In this document: positions 37,334 to 46,699 of the stretch, in pieces
Layout of the letters: every line of letters begins with the position of its first letter
Numbering within the stretch: position 1 is the stretch's first letter
Notes under the pieces: generated by a model
Databases searched by the model: none
Seen by the model: the letters and a program-made list of their open reading frames with translations, nothing else
Told to the model about the DNA's origin: nothing
Made by a program: the position numbers and the translations under genes
Assembly (NCBI GenBank): GCA_017304675.1
Contig: JAFKLS010000019.1
Location: forward strand, 310,001 to 374,000
DNA length: 64,000 bases
Source of the DNA: Sphingobacteriia bacterium
GTDB taxonomy: Bacteria > Bacteroidota > Bacteroidia > Chitinophagales > Chitinophagaceae
Direction: 5' to 3'

Positions 37334-37978
37334 ATGTTAACCATTACCGTTGCCATTATTGCCATTACAAGTATCATTTCTTTTACGGCCTTTTCAAACA
37401 ACAAAGTATTGAACGACCTCATTTTTTCTCCCATAGATATTACGTACCGCAAACAATGGTACCGCTTTTTTACATGCGGTTTTATTCATGCAGATATCAT
37501 TCACCTTGCTTTTAACATGTACTCATTTTATTTGTTTGGCGATGCGATTGAACATTTTTTTGTTCAAATCTTCGGTACTGCCGGAAAATTCATTTTTTTA
37601 CTATTGTATGTTAGTTCATTATTCTTTTGTTTAATTCCAACCTATATTCAAAATAAGCATAACGATGCTTATAGGAGTTTAGGGGCTTCAGGGGCTGTTT
37701 CGGCAGTTGTGTTTGCTTTTATTGTACTGGCGCCTACCATTCCGCTCGGCTTGATTATTATCCCGGGATTAGAGTTGCCCTCTTTTGTTTTTGGTTTAAT
37801 CTATCTGGGCATTTCAGCTTACTTATCAAAAAAAGGCAATAGTTATGTAAATCATTCCGCTCATTTTTGGGGAGCTATGTATGGTATATTTTTTCTCCTG
37901 GTTGCCTGCTTATTGTTTAGCAAATTTAATCCTATCGAAAATTTCATTCAACAGGTTACGGCTTATTTGCATAAGTAA
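37334..37978 (+). CDS. rhomboid-family intramembrane serine protease
   Basis: The 214-residue protein has six hydrophobic segments. HLAFNMYSFYLFG gives the early His/Asn region, SLGASGAVSAVV the catalytic GxSG serine in helix 4, and NHSAHFWGAMYG the catalytic His in helix 6, so the Ser-His dyad is complete. It cleaves transmembrane substrates in the inner membrane; substrates are unknown. It lies 23 bp after rlmH. Its 3' end overlaps the convergent tilS gene by 23 bp. Confidence 0.9.
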   Translation: MLTITVAIIAITSIISFTAFSNNKVLNDLIFSPIDITYRKQWYRFFTCGFIHADIIHLAFNMYSFYLFGDAIEHFFVQIFGTAGKFIFLLLYVSSLFFCLIPTYIQNKHNDAYRSLGASGAVSAVVFAFIVLAPTIPLGLIIIPGLELPSFVFGLIYLGISAYLSKKGNSYVNHSAHFWGAMYGIFFLLVACLLFSKFNPIENFIQQVTAYLHK

Positions 37979-39293
37979 TTTTTATACATTTAGCTGTGGA
38001 GGCGGCTATTTTAAAACGGTCGTCAATCCTATATCCAATCACCCAAAGAATAGATTTGTTTGCTTCCAATACCCAAACATTTTCTTTTTGTATGGATGAT
38101 AACTTTTGATCTATCATAAACCGGCTGAGTTTCTTTTTTTTCTTCATGCCTAAAGGATAAAAATAATCCCCCTGTTTCCACTTTCTTAAAATCAGCGGAT
38201 ATTGAATAAGGTCAGCATCAAGCATCGCTATGTTTAAATCTGCACTAATGTTAATGTTTCCTTCCAGCAGCTCAAATTGTAAATTTCCTGAAGGGAAATG
38301 GATTTTAGCATCATGCTGTTCAATAATAACCAGAGAATGTTCTGTTGAAATGATGTCTGTAACAATCAACCATTTCCTGTTTTTAATCACTCTATGTGTT
38401 GCAGATTGTATATAGCTTGCATTTTCCGCATGCATTAATTTAAGGATCTCATTTATTTGAGCCGAAGAAAAGTTATATTCTTTAAATATTTCCCAGGTAA
38501 TGGTATGTATTGCATTAGAACGCAACAATTTTAAAATGGGGATATGTATTTCTTTTCCCTTTTGCAATAACAGTTTTTCTTTTTGTTTTATAACTGCAGT
38601 TTGATACAATACATTCACTTCATGCAACCGCTCTATTGTAGCCGCAATATTCTCAGACGCAGTTGTATATTGTTGTTGTATTAAAGGAATGATCTGACGC
38701 CTGAAAAAATTTCTTGTATAATCTTCTTTTGTATTCGAAGAATCCTCCACCCAATTGATATGGTTACTTGCGGCATAAAGTAAAATATCTTTTCTGAAAG
38801 CAAATAATAAAGGGCGAATAATTCTTCTGTGCAAATTAATATTTTGAATACCTGTTAAACCCTGCAAACCTGTTCCCCTGGAAGCATTCATTAAAAAAGT
38901 TTCTACATTATCGTCTGCATTGTGAGCAGTAATTAAAAAGGAAGTTGTTGTTAATTCTTTAAACCAGTCATACCTTATTTTCCTTGCAGTTTCCTGAATT
39001 GCTGTTTTATTTTCTATTGCAATTTTATTTGTATCAAATCGCTTTAGGTGTAGTTTCCTATTATATTTATCCGCTAATGTTTTTACAAACAGTTCATCTC
39101 TTTCACTTTCCTCTCCCCGCAATTTAAAATTACAATGCGCCAGCTCAAAATCCATATCCAGGCAATGCATCAGGTGTACCAATACAGAACTGTCAATGCC
39201 ACCGCTTACTGCCACCAGGTACTGTTGTTTGGTGATAGAAAGTGCTGCAAAATTCTGTTTCCAATAATCAACAAATCTTTCTAATAAATCCAT
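37956..39293 (-). CDS. tilS: tRNA(Ile)-lysidine synthase
   Basis: The N-type PP-loop LVAVSGGIDSSVLVHLMHC near residues 25-43 binds ATP. Further TilS landmarks are AHCNFKLRGEESERDE, TAHNADDNVETFLMN, RGTGLQGLTGI and EDSSNTKEDYTRNFFR. The C-terminal substrate-binding domains continue to LRKWKQGDYFYPLGMKKKKKLS. ATG 39293 (MDLLERFVDYW) was chosen over the ORF start at 39335, which lies in the glnS terminator region. It makes lysidine at C34 of tRNA-Ile(CAU), which is essential for AUA decoding. The 445-residue length is typical for Bacteroidota. Confidence 0.94.
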   Translation of the reverse strand: MDLLERFVDYWKQNFAALSITKQQYLVAVSGGIDSSVLVHLMHCLDMDFELAHCNFKLRGEESERDELFVKTLADKYNRKLHLKRFDTNKIAIENKTAIQETARKIRYDWFKELTTTSFLITAHNADDNVETFLMNASRGTGLQGLTGIQNINLHRRIIRPLLFAFRKDILLYAASNHINWVEDSSNTKEDYTRNFFRRQIIPLIQQQYTTASENIAATIERLHEVNVLYQTAVIKQKEKLLLQKGKEIHIPILKLLRSNAIHTITWEIFKEYNFSSAQINEILKLMHAENASYIQSATHRVIKNRKWLIVTDIISTEHSLVIIEQHDAKIHFPSGNLQFELLEGNINISADLNIAMLDADLIQYPLILRKWKQGDYFYPLGMKKKKKLSRFMIDQKLSSIQKENVWVLEANKSILWVIGYRIDDRFKIAASTAKCIKITYANKP

Positions 39294-39310
39294 AGTATCA
39301 TATAAAGATA

Positions 39311-39337
39311 AAATGCTGAAGTGGTTCTTCAGCATTT
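39311..39337 (-). terminator. terminator hairpin downstream of glnS
   Basis: AAATGCTGAAG and CTTCAGCATTT form a perfect 11-bp stem with a 5-nt loop, followed on the minus strand by TTTTA. It lies 22 bp past the glnS stop and just before the tilS start, so tilS probably has its own promoter here. Confidence 0.7.
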
Positions 39338-39358
39338 CCTAATAAAGACAATTGTTTT

Positions 39359-41014
39359 TTATTTATTCGCTTTAGCCCAGGTATCTTTTAAAGTTACCGT
39401 TCTGTTGAAAATGAGTTTCTCTCCTGCACTATTCTTATCTAAACAGAAATAACCTTTACGCAAAAACTGAAACCTGTCTTGCATATTGGCGTTACGCAAA
39501 TCCGGCTCAGCATAAGCATTTGCAATTACCTGCAGAGAGTTTTTATTAATATAGTCTTTAAACTCCCCCTCGGCGCCGTCAACATCTTCTACCGTAAATA
39601 AACGATCGTACAAATTAATTTGTACAGGTATTGCAGTGGTTGCATTTACCCAATGCAATGTGCCTTTTACATGAATGCCGCTGGTATCGCTTCCACTTTT
39701 ACTTTCAGGGATATAAGTACATTTTAACTCTATCACATTGTCTTGCTCATCTTTCACCACTTCATCACATTTAATAATATAGGCGCTTTTCAAACGAACC
39801 ATTTGGCCGGGAGCAAGGCGAAAGAATTTCTTTGGTGGATTCTCCATAAAATCTTCTCGCTCTATAAATAATTCTTTACCAAAAAGAATTTCCCTGCTTC
39901 CACTGTTAGCATCTTCCGGATTGTTTTCACTCAACACAACTTCCCCTTCTTTATCGTAATTGGTAATCACTATTTTCAGTGGGTCTAATACCACCATTCT
40001 TCTCAAAGCAATTTTATTAAGATCTTCACGAACGCAAAATTCCAATAAACCTACATCTACCAGGTTTTCTCTTTTGGCAACACCTATTTTATCGCAAAAC
40101 TCCCGTATGCTTGCAGGAGTAAACCCTCTACGGCGCATTGCACTAATGGTAGGCATACGAGGATCGTCCCATCCATCTACAAAACCTTCATTCACTAACT
40201 GAAGCAGTTTACGTTTGCTCATTACCGTATAAGTTAAGTTCCTTCTGGCAAACTCATATTGATGAGACGGGTAGATATCCAATTCTTTAATAAGCCAATT
40301 GTACAATTCCCTGTGCGGAATAAATTCTAAAGTACAAATTGAATGGGTGATATTTTCTATGGAATCGCTTTGTCCGTGTGCAAAATCGTACATAGGATAA
40401 ATGCACCAGTTATCTCCTGTTCTATGATGGTGTGCATGTTTGATGCGATACAAAATAGGGTCGCGCATTAACATGTTTGAAGAAGCCATATCTATCTTTG
40501 CTCTTAGCACTTTAGAACCATCTGCATATTTTCCTTCCCGCATTTGTACAAAAAGCTCCAGGTTGGTATCGATGCTTCTTTCTGCGTATTGATTTCTTCT
40601 TCCCGGCTGTGTGGGTGTTCCTTTCTGTTCGGCAATTTCTTCACTGGTACTATCATCTACATAAGCCAATCCTTTCTTTATCAATTTTACGGCAAAGGCA
40701 TATAGTTGCTCAAAATAGTCACTGGCATACAATTCATGCTTCCATTCAAATCCCAACCATTTTACATCTTCTTTAATACTTTCTACATATTCTGTTTCTT
40801 CGGTAACAGGGTTCGTATCATCAAACCTTAGATTGGTGTATCCACCGTATTTTTTGGTTAACCCGAAGTTTAAGCAAATACTGGTGGCATGCCCCATATG
40901 TAAATAACCATTAGGCTCGGGAGGGAACCTGGTAATAATGTTTTTGTATTTTCCTGATGCCAGATCTTGTTCTACAATCTCTTCTATAAAATTTAGACTT
41001 TTTTCCTCACTCAT
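39359..41014 (-). CDS. glnS: glutamine--tRNA ligase
   Basis: This class I synthetase shows the HIGH-type motif PPEPNGYLHMGHATS and the KMSKS-type VMSKRKLL, plus a C-terminal anticodon-binding beta-barrel (LFIEREDFMENPPKKFFRLA). ATG 41014 (MSEEKSLNFIEEIVEQDL) is preferred. The ATG at 41020 is possible, but a -7 promoter element at 41032-41039 rules out the longer ORF start at 41059. The 551-residue length is normal. It charges tRNA-Gln directly, so this organism need not rely only on the amidotransferase route. Confidence 0.95.
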   Translation of the reverse strand: MSEEKSLNFIEEIVEQDLASGKYKNIITRFPPEPNGYLHMGHATSICLNFGLTKKYGGYTNLRFDDTNPVTEETEYVESIKEDVKWLGFEWKHELYASDYFEQLYAFAVKLIKKGLAYVDDSTSEEIAEQKGTPTQPGRRNQYAERSIDTNLELFVQMREGKYADGSKVLRAKIDMASSNMLMRDPILYRIKHAHHHRTGDNWCIYPMYDFAHGQSDSIENITHSICTLEFIPHRELYNWLIKELDIYPSHQYEFARRNLTYTVMSKRKLLQLVNEGFVDGWDDPRMPTISAMRRRGFTPASIREFCDKIGVAKRENLVDVGLLEFCVREDLNKIALRRMVVLDPLKIVITNYDKEGEVVLSENNPEDANSGSREILFGKELFIEREDFMENPPKKFFRLAPGQMVRLKSAYIIKCDEVVKDEQDNVIELKCTYIPESKSGSDTSGIHVKGTLHWVNATTAIPVQINLYDRLFTVEDVDGAEGEFKDYINKNSLQVIANAYAEPDLRNANMQDRFQFLRKGYFCLDKNSAGEKLIFNRTVTLKDTWAKANK

Positions 41015-41031
41015 ACGCATTGTTGTAATTG

Positions 41032-41039
41032 CAAATGTA
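41032..41039 (-). promoter_or_regulatory. -7 element (TACATTTG) of glnS
   Basis: On the minus strand TACATTTG matches the Bacteroidota -7 consensus TAnnTTTG. It lies 17 bp upstream of the preferred glnS ATG, giving a short leader. No convincing -33 TTTG was confirmed. Confidence 0.45.
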
Positions 41040-41093
41040 AGCAAATACCTGCTAAACACTTGATGCTAAAGCATTTGAAACTGTTTCTTTCAA

Positions 41094-41597
41094 TTATTTT
41101 TTGAGATGTTCCCCCTTAAAACTCAAAGGCAATAATAAATTAGATTGCGGAACAATAACCACCTCTCCTTCTAACCCGCTAAGAATTAGTTTTACCGGTT
41201 GCTGTACCCGCCCTTCATATTCTAACAATGCCTGCCTGCACATTCCGCAAGGTGAAATCGGATGTGTACTGTTTGTATTTTGATTGAAGTTATGGTAGCT
41301 GATTGCCATGGTTTGAATAGGAATATTGGGATATAATGTACCGATGGCCGATAACAAAGCCCTTTCTGCACAAATACCTACCGGATAACTGGCATTTTCC
41401 TGATTGGTGCCTTTTACTATTTCTCCATTGGCAAGCAGCGCTGCAGCACCCACAGAAAAGTGTGAATAAGGCGCATAGGCAATATTGGTAACGGCCCTTG
41501 CCTGTTCTAACAAATTTGCATCTGCAGGTAACAAATCATTACTGCTATGATATACCTCAAACGAAAAACGATACTCCTCTTTATGCATAATTTTCAT
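41094..41597 (-). CDS. cdd: cytidine deaminase
   Basis: The 167-residue protein has the zinc site of the cytidine deaminase family: CAERALLSAIG with the catalytic Glu, and PCGMCRQALLEYE with two zinc cysteines. APYSHFSVGAAAL is the substrate-binding stretch. It deaminates cytidine and deoxycytidine to uridines in pyrimidine salvage. ATG 41597 and ATG 41588 are both possible starts. It lies 34 bp past the ORF start region of glnS on the same strand. Confidence 0.94.
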   Translation of the reverse strand: MKIMHKEEYRFSFEVYHSSNDLLPADANLLEQARAVTNIAYAPYSHFSVGAAALLANGEIVKGTNQENASYPVGICAERALLSAIGTLYPNIPIQTMAISYHNFNQNTNSTHPISPCGMCRQALLEYEGRVQQPVKLILSGLEGEVVIVPQSNLLLPLSFKGEHLKK

Positions 41598-41651
41598 TTA
41601 CCTAAAAACGTAAAATACAATCTCTTATTATATAAGCCGAAGCGACAAAAA

Positions 41652-41667
41652 AACCCCTTTCGGGGTT
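41652..41667 (-). terminator. rho-independent terminator of lepB
   Basis: AACCCC-TTTC-GGGGTT forms a compact GC-rich hairpin followed on the minus strand by a run of seven Ts. It lies 3 bp past the lepB stop codon. Confidence 0.85.
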
Positions 41668-41670
41668 GCT

Positions 41671-43203
41671 TTATTTTATAAAACTAAATAATCTTTTCCA
41701 TCTTGGTCCTCCGTCCCAGCTAAACCATATCATACTTGCTTTTCCTACTACATGCGTTTCAGGAACAAATCCCCAGAAACGGCTATCCTGGCTATTGTGC
41801 CTATTATCACCCATCATCCAGTAATAGTTATATGCAAAAGTGTATTGTGTAGTTGCTTTCCCATCAATAATAAACTGATCTCCTTTTTCTTCCAGCTTAT
41901 GGTGTTCATAAACAGTAATCAGCCTCCTGTATTGGGCAATATTATTTTTACCGAGTGTTACAGTTGCGCCTTTTTGAGGTATGTATAAAGGCCCGTAATT
42001 ATCTACACCCCAAGGCTTAGTACTATCGTAAGGGAAATAAGCCATATAGTATTGTGGATCGTTCGGAACAATGAATTCGTTTACAGAGACAACATTGGGT
42101 AATTTTTTTAAAACAGCCACATCAGATTCTGTTAAGGGCATTTGCTCATAGTAACCTTTTTTGGCATATTCTTCCTGCAACTGCTGATGAAACTCTTCCA
42201 TCTTTTCATCATTCCGTATTTCAATACCGTATTCTGATTTTAGCTGATCGAAGTCTAAAGGAGATTTTGTTTTAACAGTATACTCTTTTTGTGAACCTGA
42301 AGGCACCACTGATGGTTTGCCATTTACAAAAAGCTTCCCGTTTATTACCTCAATGGTGTCTCCGCCAACAGCAACGCATCTTTTAATATAATTATCTGTT
42401 TTATCGTAAGGATGTACAATTATGTTATCTCCAAATTGTTGCCAAACAGCATCTCTTCCTAAAGCCCTTACAAAATCGTAATAAGGTTTTGCAGAACCAT
42501 AACCGGGCAGGTTAATAATGGTATCTCCTGCAGGAAAATTAAACACTACCACATCATTTCTTTTCACTTCTGTAAAACCGTTTATTCTTTTATACGGAAG
42601 TTGTATTAATGTAGAATAAGAAGGAGTAGTTTCACTTAGCGGCATAGTGTTATGCACAAAGGGGAAAGACAAAGGTGTAGTAGGTATTCTTGGCCCATAG
42701 CTCACTTTGCTTACAAATAAAAAATCGTGCACCAATAATGTTTTTTCCATGCTTCCTGTTGGAATAACATATGCCTCAAATACAAATGTTCTGATGATGG
42801 TTGCAGCCACTACTGCAAATACACCTGCATCTATCCACTCCCTGGACACAGGTTTATGATAAAGTTTAAAAACTTTTTCCCCACCATATTTTACTTTATC
42901 TGAAAAACCCAGGTAAGGGAAATAGATAAAAGGAAAGAAAGTAGTTAAGGTATGGTCTATTAAATTAACCTTACCAAAATGCATTACATAAATAATCGTT
43001 ATCCAAATAGTAATAAACTGACCTGCAATGGGTATCAATTGCAACCAAAACCATATTTTTTTAATTTTGGTTTCCTGTACAATAAGCCATGTGTTATAGA
43101 AAGGAATCAGCGCCTTCCAAGGGGTTAGCCCTGTTTTTTTAAACATTCCGTACATACCAATATGCCAGCCTAACGTTCCTATAATTAGTAAAACTATGCC
43201 CAT
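41671..43203 (-). CDS. lepB: signal peptidase I with N-terminal membrane extension
   Basis: This is a 510-residue S26 peptidase. The first ~100 residues carry about three transmembrane helices of the kind fused to LepB in Bacteroidota (GLTPWKALIPFYNTWLIVQE). The catalytic serine is in IPTGSMEKTLLVHDFLFV, the Lys in DNYIKRCVAVGGDTIEV, and box E GDNRHNSQDSRFWGFVP is near the C-terminus. A large insert of about 120 residues lies between the Lys box and box E. It removes signal peptides on the periplasmic face. It ends at a strong terminator and is probably monocistronic. Confidence 0.94.
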   Translation of the reverse strand: MGIVLLIIGTLGWHIGMYGMFKKTGLTPWKALIPFYNTWLIVQETKIKKIWFWLQLIPIAGQFITIWITIIYVMHFGKVNLIDHTLTTFFPFIYFPYLGFSDKVKYGGEKVFKLYHKPVSREWIDAGVFAVVAATIIRTFVFEAYVIPTGSMEKTLLVHDFLFVSKVSYGPRIPTTPLSFPFVHNTMPLSETTPSYSTLIQLPYKRINGFTEVKRNDVVVFNFPAGDTIINLPGYGSAKPYYDFVRALGRDAVWQQFGDNIIVHPYDKTDNYIKRCVAVGGDTIEVINGKLFVNGKPSVVPSGSQKEYTVKTKSPLDFDQLKSEYGIEIRNDEKMEEFHQQLQEEYAKKGYYEQMPLTESDVAVLKKLPNVVSVNEFIVPNDPQYYMAYFPYDSTKPWGVDNYGPLYIPQKGATVTLGKNNIAQYRRLITVYEHHKLEEKGDQFIIDGKATTQYTFAYNYYWMMGDNRHNSQDSRFWGFVPETHVVGKASMIWFSWDGGPRWKRLFSFIK

Positions 43204-43223
43204 AACATTTTTTTATGTATAAA

Positions 43224-43231
43224 CAAAAATA
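43224..43231 (-). promoter_or_regulatory. -7 element (TATTTTTG) of lepB
   Basis: On the minus strand TATTTTTG fits TAnnTTTG and lies 20 bp upstream of the lepB ATG at 43203. It is the only match in the 108-bp gap between lepB and the upstream response regulator. Confidence 0.45.
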
Positions 43232-43311
43232 GGGGGAATGCTATTGAAGTCAATATGTTTATCAGGTTAAATATCAATTCTATTTGTTAAAAAGATGACC
43301 TGCCTATTTTA

Positions 43312-44466
43312 TTAACGAACATAATTCTCAACATCGTTTAGGGTTATTGTTTTGCCCGATAAAATCACCAGCCGTTCTACAACATTGCGCAATTCCCTTA
43401 TATTTCCCGTCCAGTTATGTTGCTGTAAAGCAGTAATGGCTGCGGGTTCAATCGCTTTTTTTACTTGTCCGTATTCTTCTGCAATAAGACCTAAAAAATG
43501 CTCTACGAGCAGGGGAATATCGTCTATTCTATCGTTTAAGGAAGGCACGTGCAATAAAATAACGCCTAAACGATGATACAAATCGAGCCTGAAATTTTTA
43601 TCCTCTACTTCCTTCAATAAATCTTTATTGGTTGCTGCCACTATCCTAACATCAACAGGTATTTCTTTTTCGCCTCCTACCCTTGTTATTTTTCCTTCCT
43701 GCAAGGCTCTTAATACTTTGGCTTGTGCGCTCAGGCTCATATCTCCTATCTCATCTAAAAAAAGTGTTCCTCCATTAGCCTGCTCAAATTTTCCGATACG
43801 TTGTTTAATGGCTGAAGTAAAAGCTCCTTTTTCGTGGCCAAACAATTCGCTTTCTATTAATTCTGATGGAATAGCCGCACAGTTTACTTCTATTAAAGGT
43901 GCACTGTTCCTATTACTCTTGGCATGCAGCCATCTTGCCACCAGCTCCTTACCACTTCCGTTGCCACCGGTAACCAATACTCTCGCATCGGTTGGTGCTA
44001 CTTTTTCAATAGTTTGTTTAATTCTAACAAGGGCTTCGCTGTTTCCTATTATTTCCTGCACTTTACCTACTTTACGTTTTAATACCCTTGTTTCTTTTAC
44101 AAGGTTATTTTTATCCATTGCATTACGAATGGTAATAAGCAACCTGTTCAGGTCTGGTGGTTTGGAAATATAATCGTATGCCCCTTTTTTTACAGCATCT
44201 ACAGCCGTTTCTATGGTTCCGTGCCCACTGATCATAATAATAGGCACTTCATCGTTTATTGCATTTGCTTTTTCCAAAAATTCAATTCCATCTACTTTGG
44301 GCATTTTAATATCGCAAATAACCACATCGTAAGTGGTATCCGAAAATTTTTTAAGGGCTTCTTCACCATCTGCTGCTTCTTCTACCTTATATCCTTCATT
44401 CCCCAAAATATCTTTCAATACATTTCGTATAGAACGTTCATCATCTACAATTAAAACACTGGGCAT
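43312..44466 (-). CDS. sigma-54-dependent response regulator lacking a DNA-binding domain
   Basis: Residues 1-120 are a receiver domain (VLIVDDERSIRN, phospho-acceptor Asp in VVICDIKMP, Lys in YDYISKPPD). Residues ~140-375 are a sigma-54 AAA+ domain: Walker A GGNGSGKELVARWLH, Walker B GGTLFLDEIGD, and an R-finger region. The sigma-54 contact loop reads GAFTSA, not GAFTGA. The protein ends 24 residues after NIRELRNVVERL, at DVENYVR, so the usual Fis-type helix-turn-helix is missing; the 108 bp downstream contain no HTH remnant in any frame I checked. It may act from solution on sigma-54 holoenzyme. No histidine kinase is adjacent. Confidence 0.92.
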   Translation of the reverse strand: MPSVLIVDDERSIRNVLKDILGNEGYKVEEAADGEEALKKFSDTTYDVVICDIKMPKVDGIEFLEKANAINDEVPIIMISGHGTIETAVDAVKKGAYDYISKPPDLNRLLITIRNAMDKNNLVKETRVLKRKVGKVQEIIGNSEALVRIKQTIEKVAPTDARVLVTGGNGSGKELVARWLHAKSNRNSAPLIEVNCAAIPSELIESELFGHEKGAFTSAIKQRIGKFEQANGGTLFLDEIGDMSLSAQAKVLRALQEGKITRVGGEKEIPVDVRIVAATNKDLLKEVEDKNFRLDLYHRLGVILLHVPSLNDRIDDIPLLVEHFLGLIAEEYGQVKKAIEPAAITALQQHNWTGNIRELRNVVERLVILSGKTITLNDVENYVR

Positions 44467-44706
44467 ATACTTAAGCTATTTATTGCTAAGATAAGCTTGT
44501 AGGCCGATTTGCGATCAGTCCTTCAACTTTAATTGGAATACTGCAAAGAATTGATCGCAGAAGACAAACAGGCAGGCTATGCCATTTTCTTATGGTTGTA
44601 TAAATTAGGTTCTGCAATTAGCTGGGATACAAAAGAGATTATTGTAGCACATAAAAGAGTTTGTAAGAAAACCGGTAAAATAAACCTACACAAACAGGCA
44701 AAAAAA

Positions 44707-44734
44707 AATCCCGCAACGTTTATGATGCGGGATT
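44707..44734 (-). terminator. rho-independent terminator of the yceI-like gene
   Basis: AATCCCGCA and TGCGGGATT form a perfect 9-bp stem with a 10-nt loop. On the minus strand it is followed by a run of eight Ts. It lies 22 bp past the stop of the YceI-family gene. Confidence 0.9.
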
Positions 44735-44756
44735 GCTCCTGTTTTAAGAGAACAAA

Positions 44757-45311
44757 TTATTTCGCTGCAAATAAGAATGTATGTACCTGCACATCGTTAC
44801 TTAACATACCTGCACCATAGTTGATACCGAATAGAGTTCTGTCTAAATTAAAATCAGCCTGAACAAAAAGTTTTTTATCATCAATACTGCGTACTACTGC
44901 CTGAAATTTAACGTTGGCAGTAATACCCCTTAAGGTTAATTTACCGGTAACATCTGCAGTAGAAGCAGAAGTGTAAGCAACAGACGTAATTTCAAAAGTA
45001 GCTTCAGGGTTTTTAGCCACGTCAAAGAAATCAGGGCTTTTTAAATGACCATCAAGTTTTTCTGCATCTGTTTTAACAGAAGCCAGGTCGAACACAAACT
45101 TACCGCCTGAAATTTTACCGGCCTCTACAGCCACTACTCCACTTTTAATAGCCAAAGTACCATTATGGTAACCCGCTTTTTTAGAACCAATGAACTGAAC
45201 TTTACTGTCGGTTGCATTTACGGTATAAGTATCCGCAAATTTTGCAGTTGTAAACGAAAAAATACCGGCAACAACTACTGCACCTGTAAGTGCTAACAAT
45301 GTTTTTTTCAT
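44757..45311 (-). CDS. YceI-family lipid-binding secreted protein
   Basis: The 184-residue protein has a signal peptide (MKKTLLALTGAVVVAGIFSF) and the YceI lipocalin-like pattern: YTVNATDSKVQFIGSKKAGYH, then DGHLKSPDFFDVAKNPEATFEI and GKLTLRGITANVKF. YceI proteins bind isoprenoid or other hydrophobic ligands in the periplasm; the physiological ligand is unknown. It has its own terminator, and a weak -7-like TATATTCG upstream (45338-45345, minus strand), so it is probably monocistronic. Confidence 0.9.
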   Translation of the reverse strand: MKKTLLALTGAVVVAGIFSFTTAKFADTYTVNATDSKVQFIGSKKAGYHNGTLAIKSGVVAVEAGKISGGKFVFDLASVKTDAEKLDGHLKSPDFFDVAKNPEATFEITSVAYTSASTADVTGKLTLRGITANVKFQAVVRSIDDKKLFVQADFNLDRTLFGINYGAGMLSNDVQVHTFLFAAK

Positions 45312-45454
45312 AATATTTTTTTACTTGTATGTACAAGCGAATATACAAAATATACATGTATATACATACATATTTACAAAAATTTCACATTCCGTAAATT
45401 ATAAGTTTTGGAAAGTTGATTGGCTTATCTTCGCCCCACAAAATTTTTTCAGTA

Positions 45455-46666
45455 ATGAACTTACATGAATATCAATCGAAAGAACTCTTAAAAAAGTACA
45501 ATGTTCCCGTTCAGGAAGGCATAGCCGTAGATACGGTAATGGCAGCAGAAGAAGCCTATCGCCAGATTAAAAACCAGACCAATAACAATTTTGCAGTTGT
45601 TAAAGCGCAGATCCATGCCGGAGGCCGCGGTAAAGGAAAAATCGTTGGATCTGAACAAAGAGGCGTTGCTGTTGCTAAAAGCCTGGACGATGTAAGTGAA
45701 ATTGCTAAAAATATTCTAGGCCACACCCTGGTTACCATTCAAACAGGACCTTCCGGTAAAAAAGTAAACAAAGTATTGGTTGCACAAGATGTTTACTACC
45801 CAGGCCCTAACCCGGTTAAAGAATTTTATTTAAGTATTTTATTAGACCGTGCTAAAGGGCAAAATGTGATCATGTACTCTACAGAAGGTGGAATGGACAT
45901 AGAAGAGGTAGCACATAATACTCCCGAAAAAATATTTAAAGAATGGGTGCACCCAGGAGGCGGTTTACAGGGTTTCCAGGCCAGAAAAATTGCCTTTAAT
46001 TTAGGTTTAAGCGGCGAAGCATTTAAAAACTGTGTAAAATTCGTAACCAACCTGTACAATGCTTATGTTGGTTTAGATGCAAGCATGTTAGAGATTAACC
46101 CTTTGTTTAAAACAAGTGATGAAAAAATTATTGCAGTAGACTGTAAGTTGAATCTTGACGATAACGCGTTAATGCGTCATCCAGACTTAGCAGCCATGAG
46201 AGATATTACAGAAGAAGATCCTACAGAAGTAGAAGCCGGCCAATACAATCTGAATTTTGTAAAGTTAGATGGCAATGTGGGTTGTATGGTGAATGGTGCC
46301 GGTTTGGCAATGGCCACCATGGATATGATTAAACTAAGCGGTGGCGAACCTGCTAATTTCTTAGATGTAGGCGGAACTGCCAATGCGCAAACCGTTGAAG
46401 CAGGTTTCAGGATTATTATGAAAGATCCTAATGTAAAAGCGATATTAATCAACATCTTTGGCGGTATTGTTCGTTGCGATCGTGTTGCTGCCGGTGTAAT
46501 TGAAGCTTATAATAAATTAGGCAACATCAACATCCCGATCATTGTTCGTTTGCAGGGAACGAATGCAGAAGAAGCTAAAAAACTAATAGACGAAAGCGGA
46601 TTAAAAGTAGAAAGCGCAATCTTATTAAGCGAAGCTGCTGAATTAGTGAAGAAAGCAGTAGCTTAA
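45455..46666 (+). CDS. sucC: succinyl-CoA synthetase (ADP-forming) beta subunit
   Basis: ATG 45455 starts MNLHEYQSKELLKKYNVPV, the normal SucC N-terminus; the frame extends upstream to a TTG at 45416 that was rejected. ATP-grasp features include VVKAQIHAGGRGKGKIVG, and the phosphohistidine-facing C-terminal domain has FLDVGGTANAQTVEAGF and INIFGGIVRCDRVA. The 403-residue length is about normal. It forms the TCA enzyme with SucD, whose gene is not next to it here. A TATCTTCG element at 45426-45433 may be a variant -7 box. Confidence 0.95.
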   Translation: MNLHEYQSKELLKKYNVPVQEGIAVDTVMAAEEAYRQIKNQTNNNFAVVKAQIHAGGRGKGKIVGSEQRGVAVAKSLDDVSEIAKNILGHTLVTIQTGPSGKKVNKVLVAQDVYYPGPNPVKEFYLSILLDRAKGQNVIMYSTEGGMDIEEVAHNTPEKIFKEWVHPGGGLQGFQARKIAFNLGLSGEAFKNCVKFVTNLYNAYVGLDASMLEINPLFKTSDEKIIAVDCKLNLDDNALMRHPDLAAMRDITEEDPTEVEAGQYNLNFVKLDGNVGCMVNGAGLAMATMDMIKLSGGEPANFLDVGGTANAQTVEAGFRIIMKDPNVKAILINIFGGIVRCDRVAAGVIEAYNKLGNINIPIIVRLQGTNAEEAKKLIDESGLKVESAILLSEAAELVKKAVA

Positions 46667-46699
46667 GAAGTTATAGGTTATAAGTACTAAGTTATAAGT

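Noticed and set aside
44533..44820. 95-codon plus-strand ORF between the response regulator and the yceI-like gene
   Set aside because: It runs through the yceI terminator and into the yceI coding region in antisense; composition is unlike a protein. The 290-bp gap otherwise holds only the terminator and the regulator's upstream region.
45426..45433. TATCTTCG before sucC as a firm promoter
   Set aside because: It differs from TAnnTTTG at one position and its spacing to a possible TTTG is short; mentioned only within the sucC entry.
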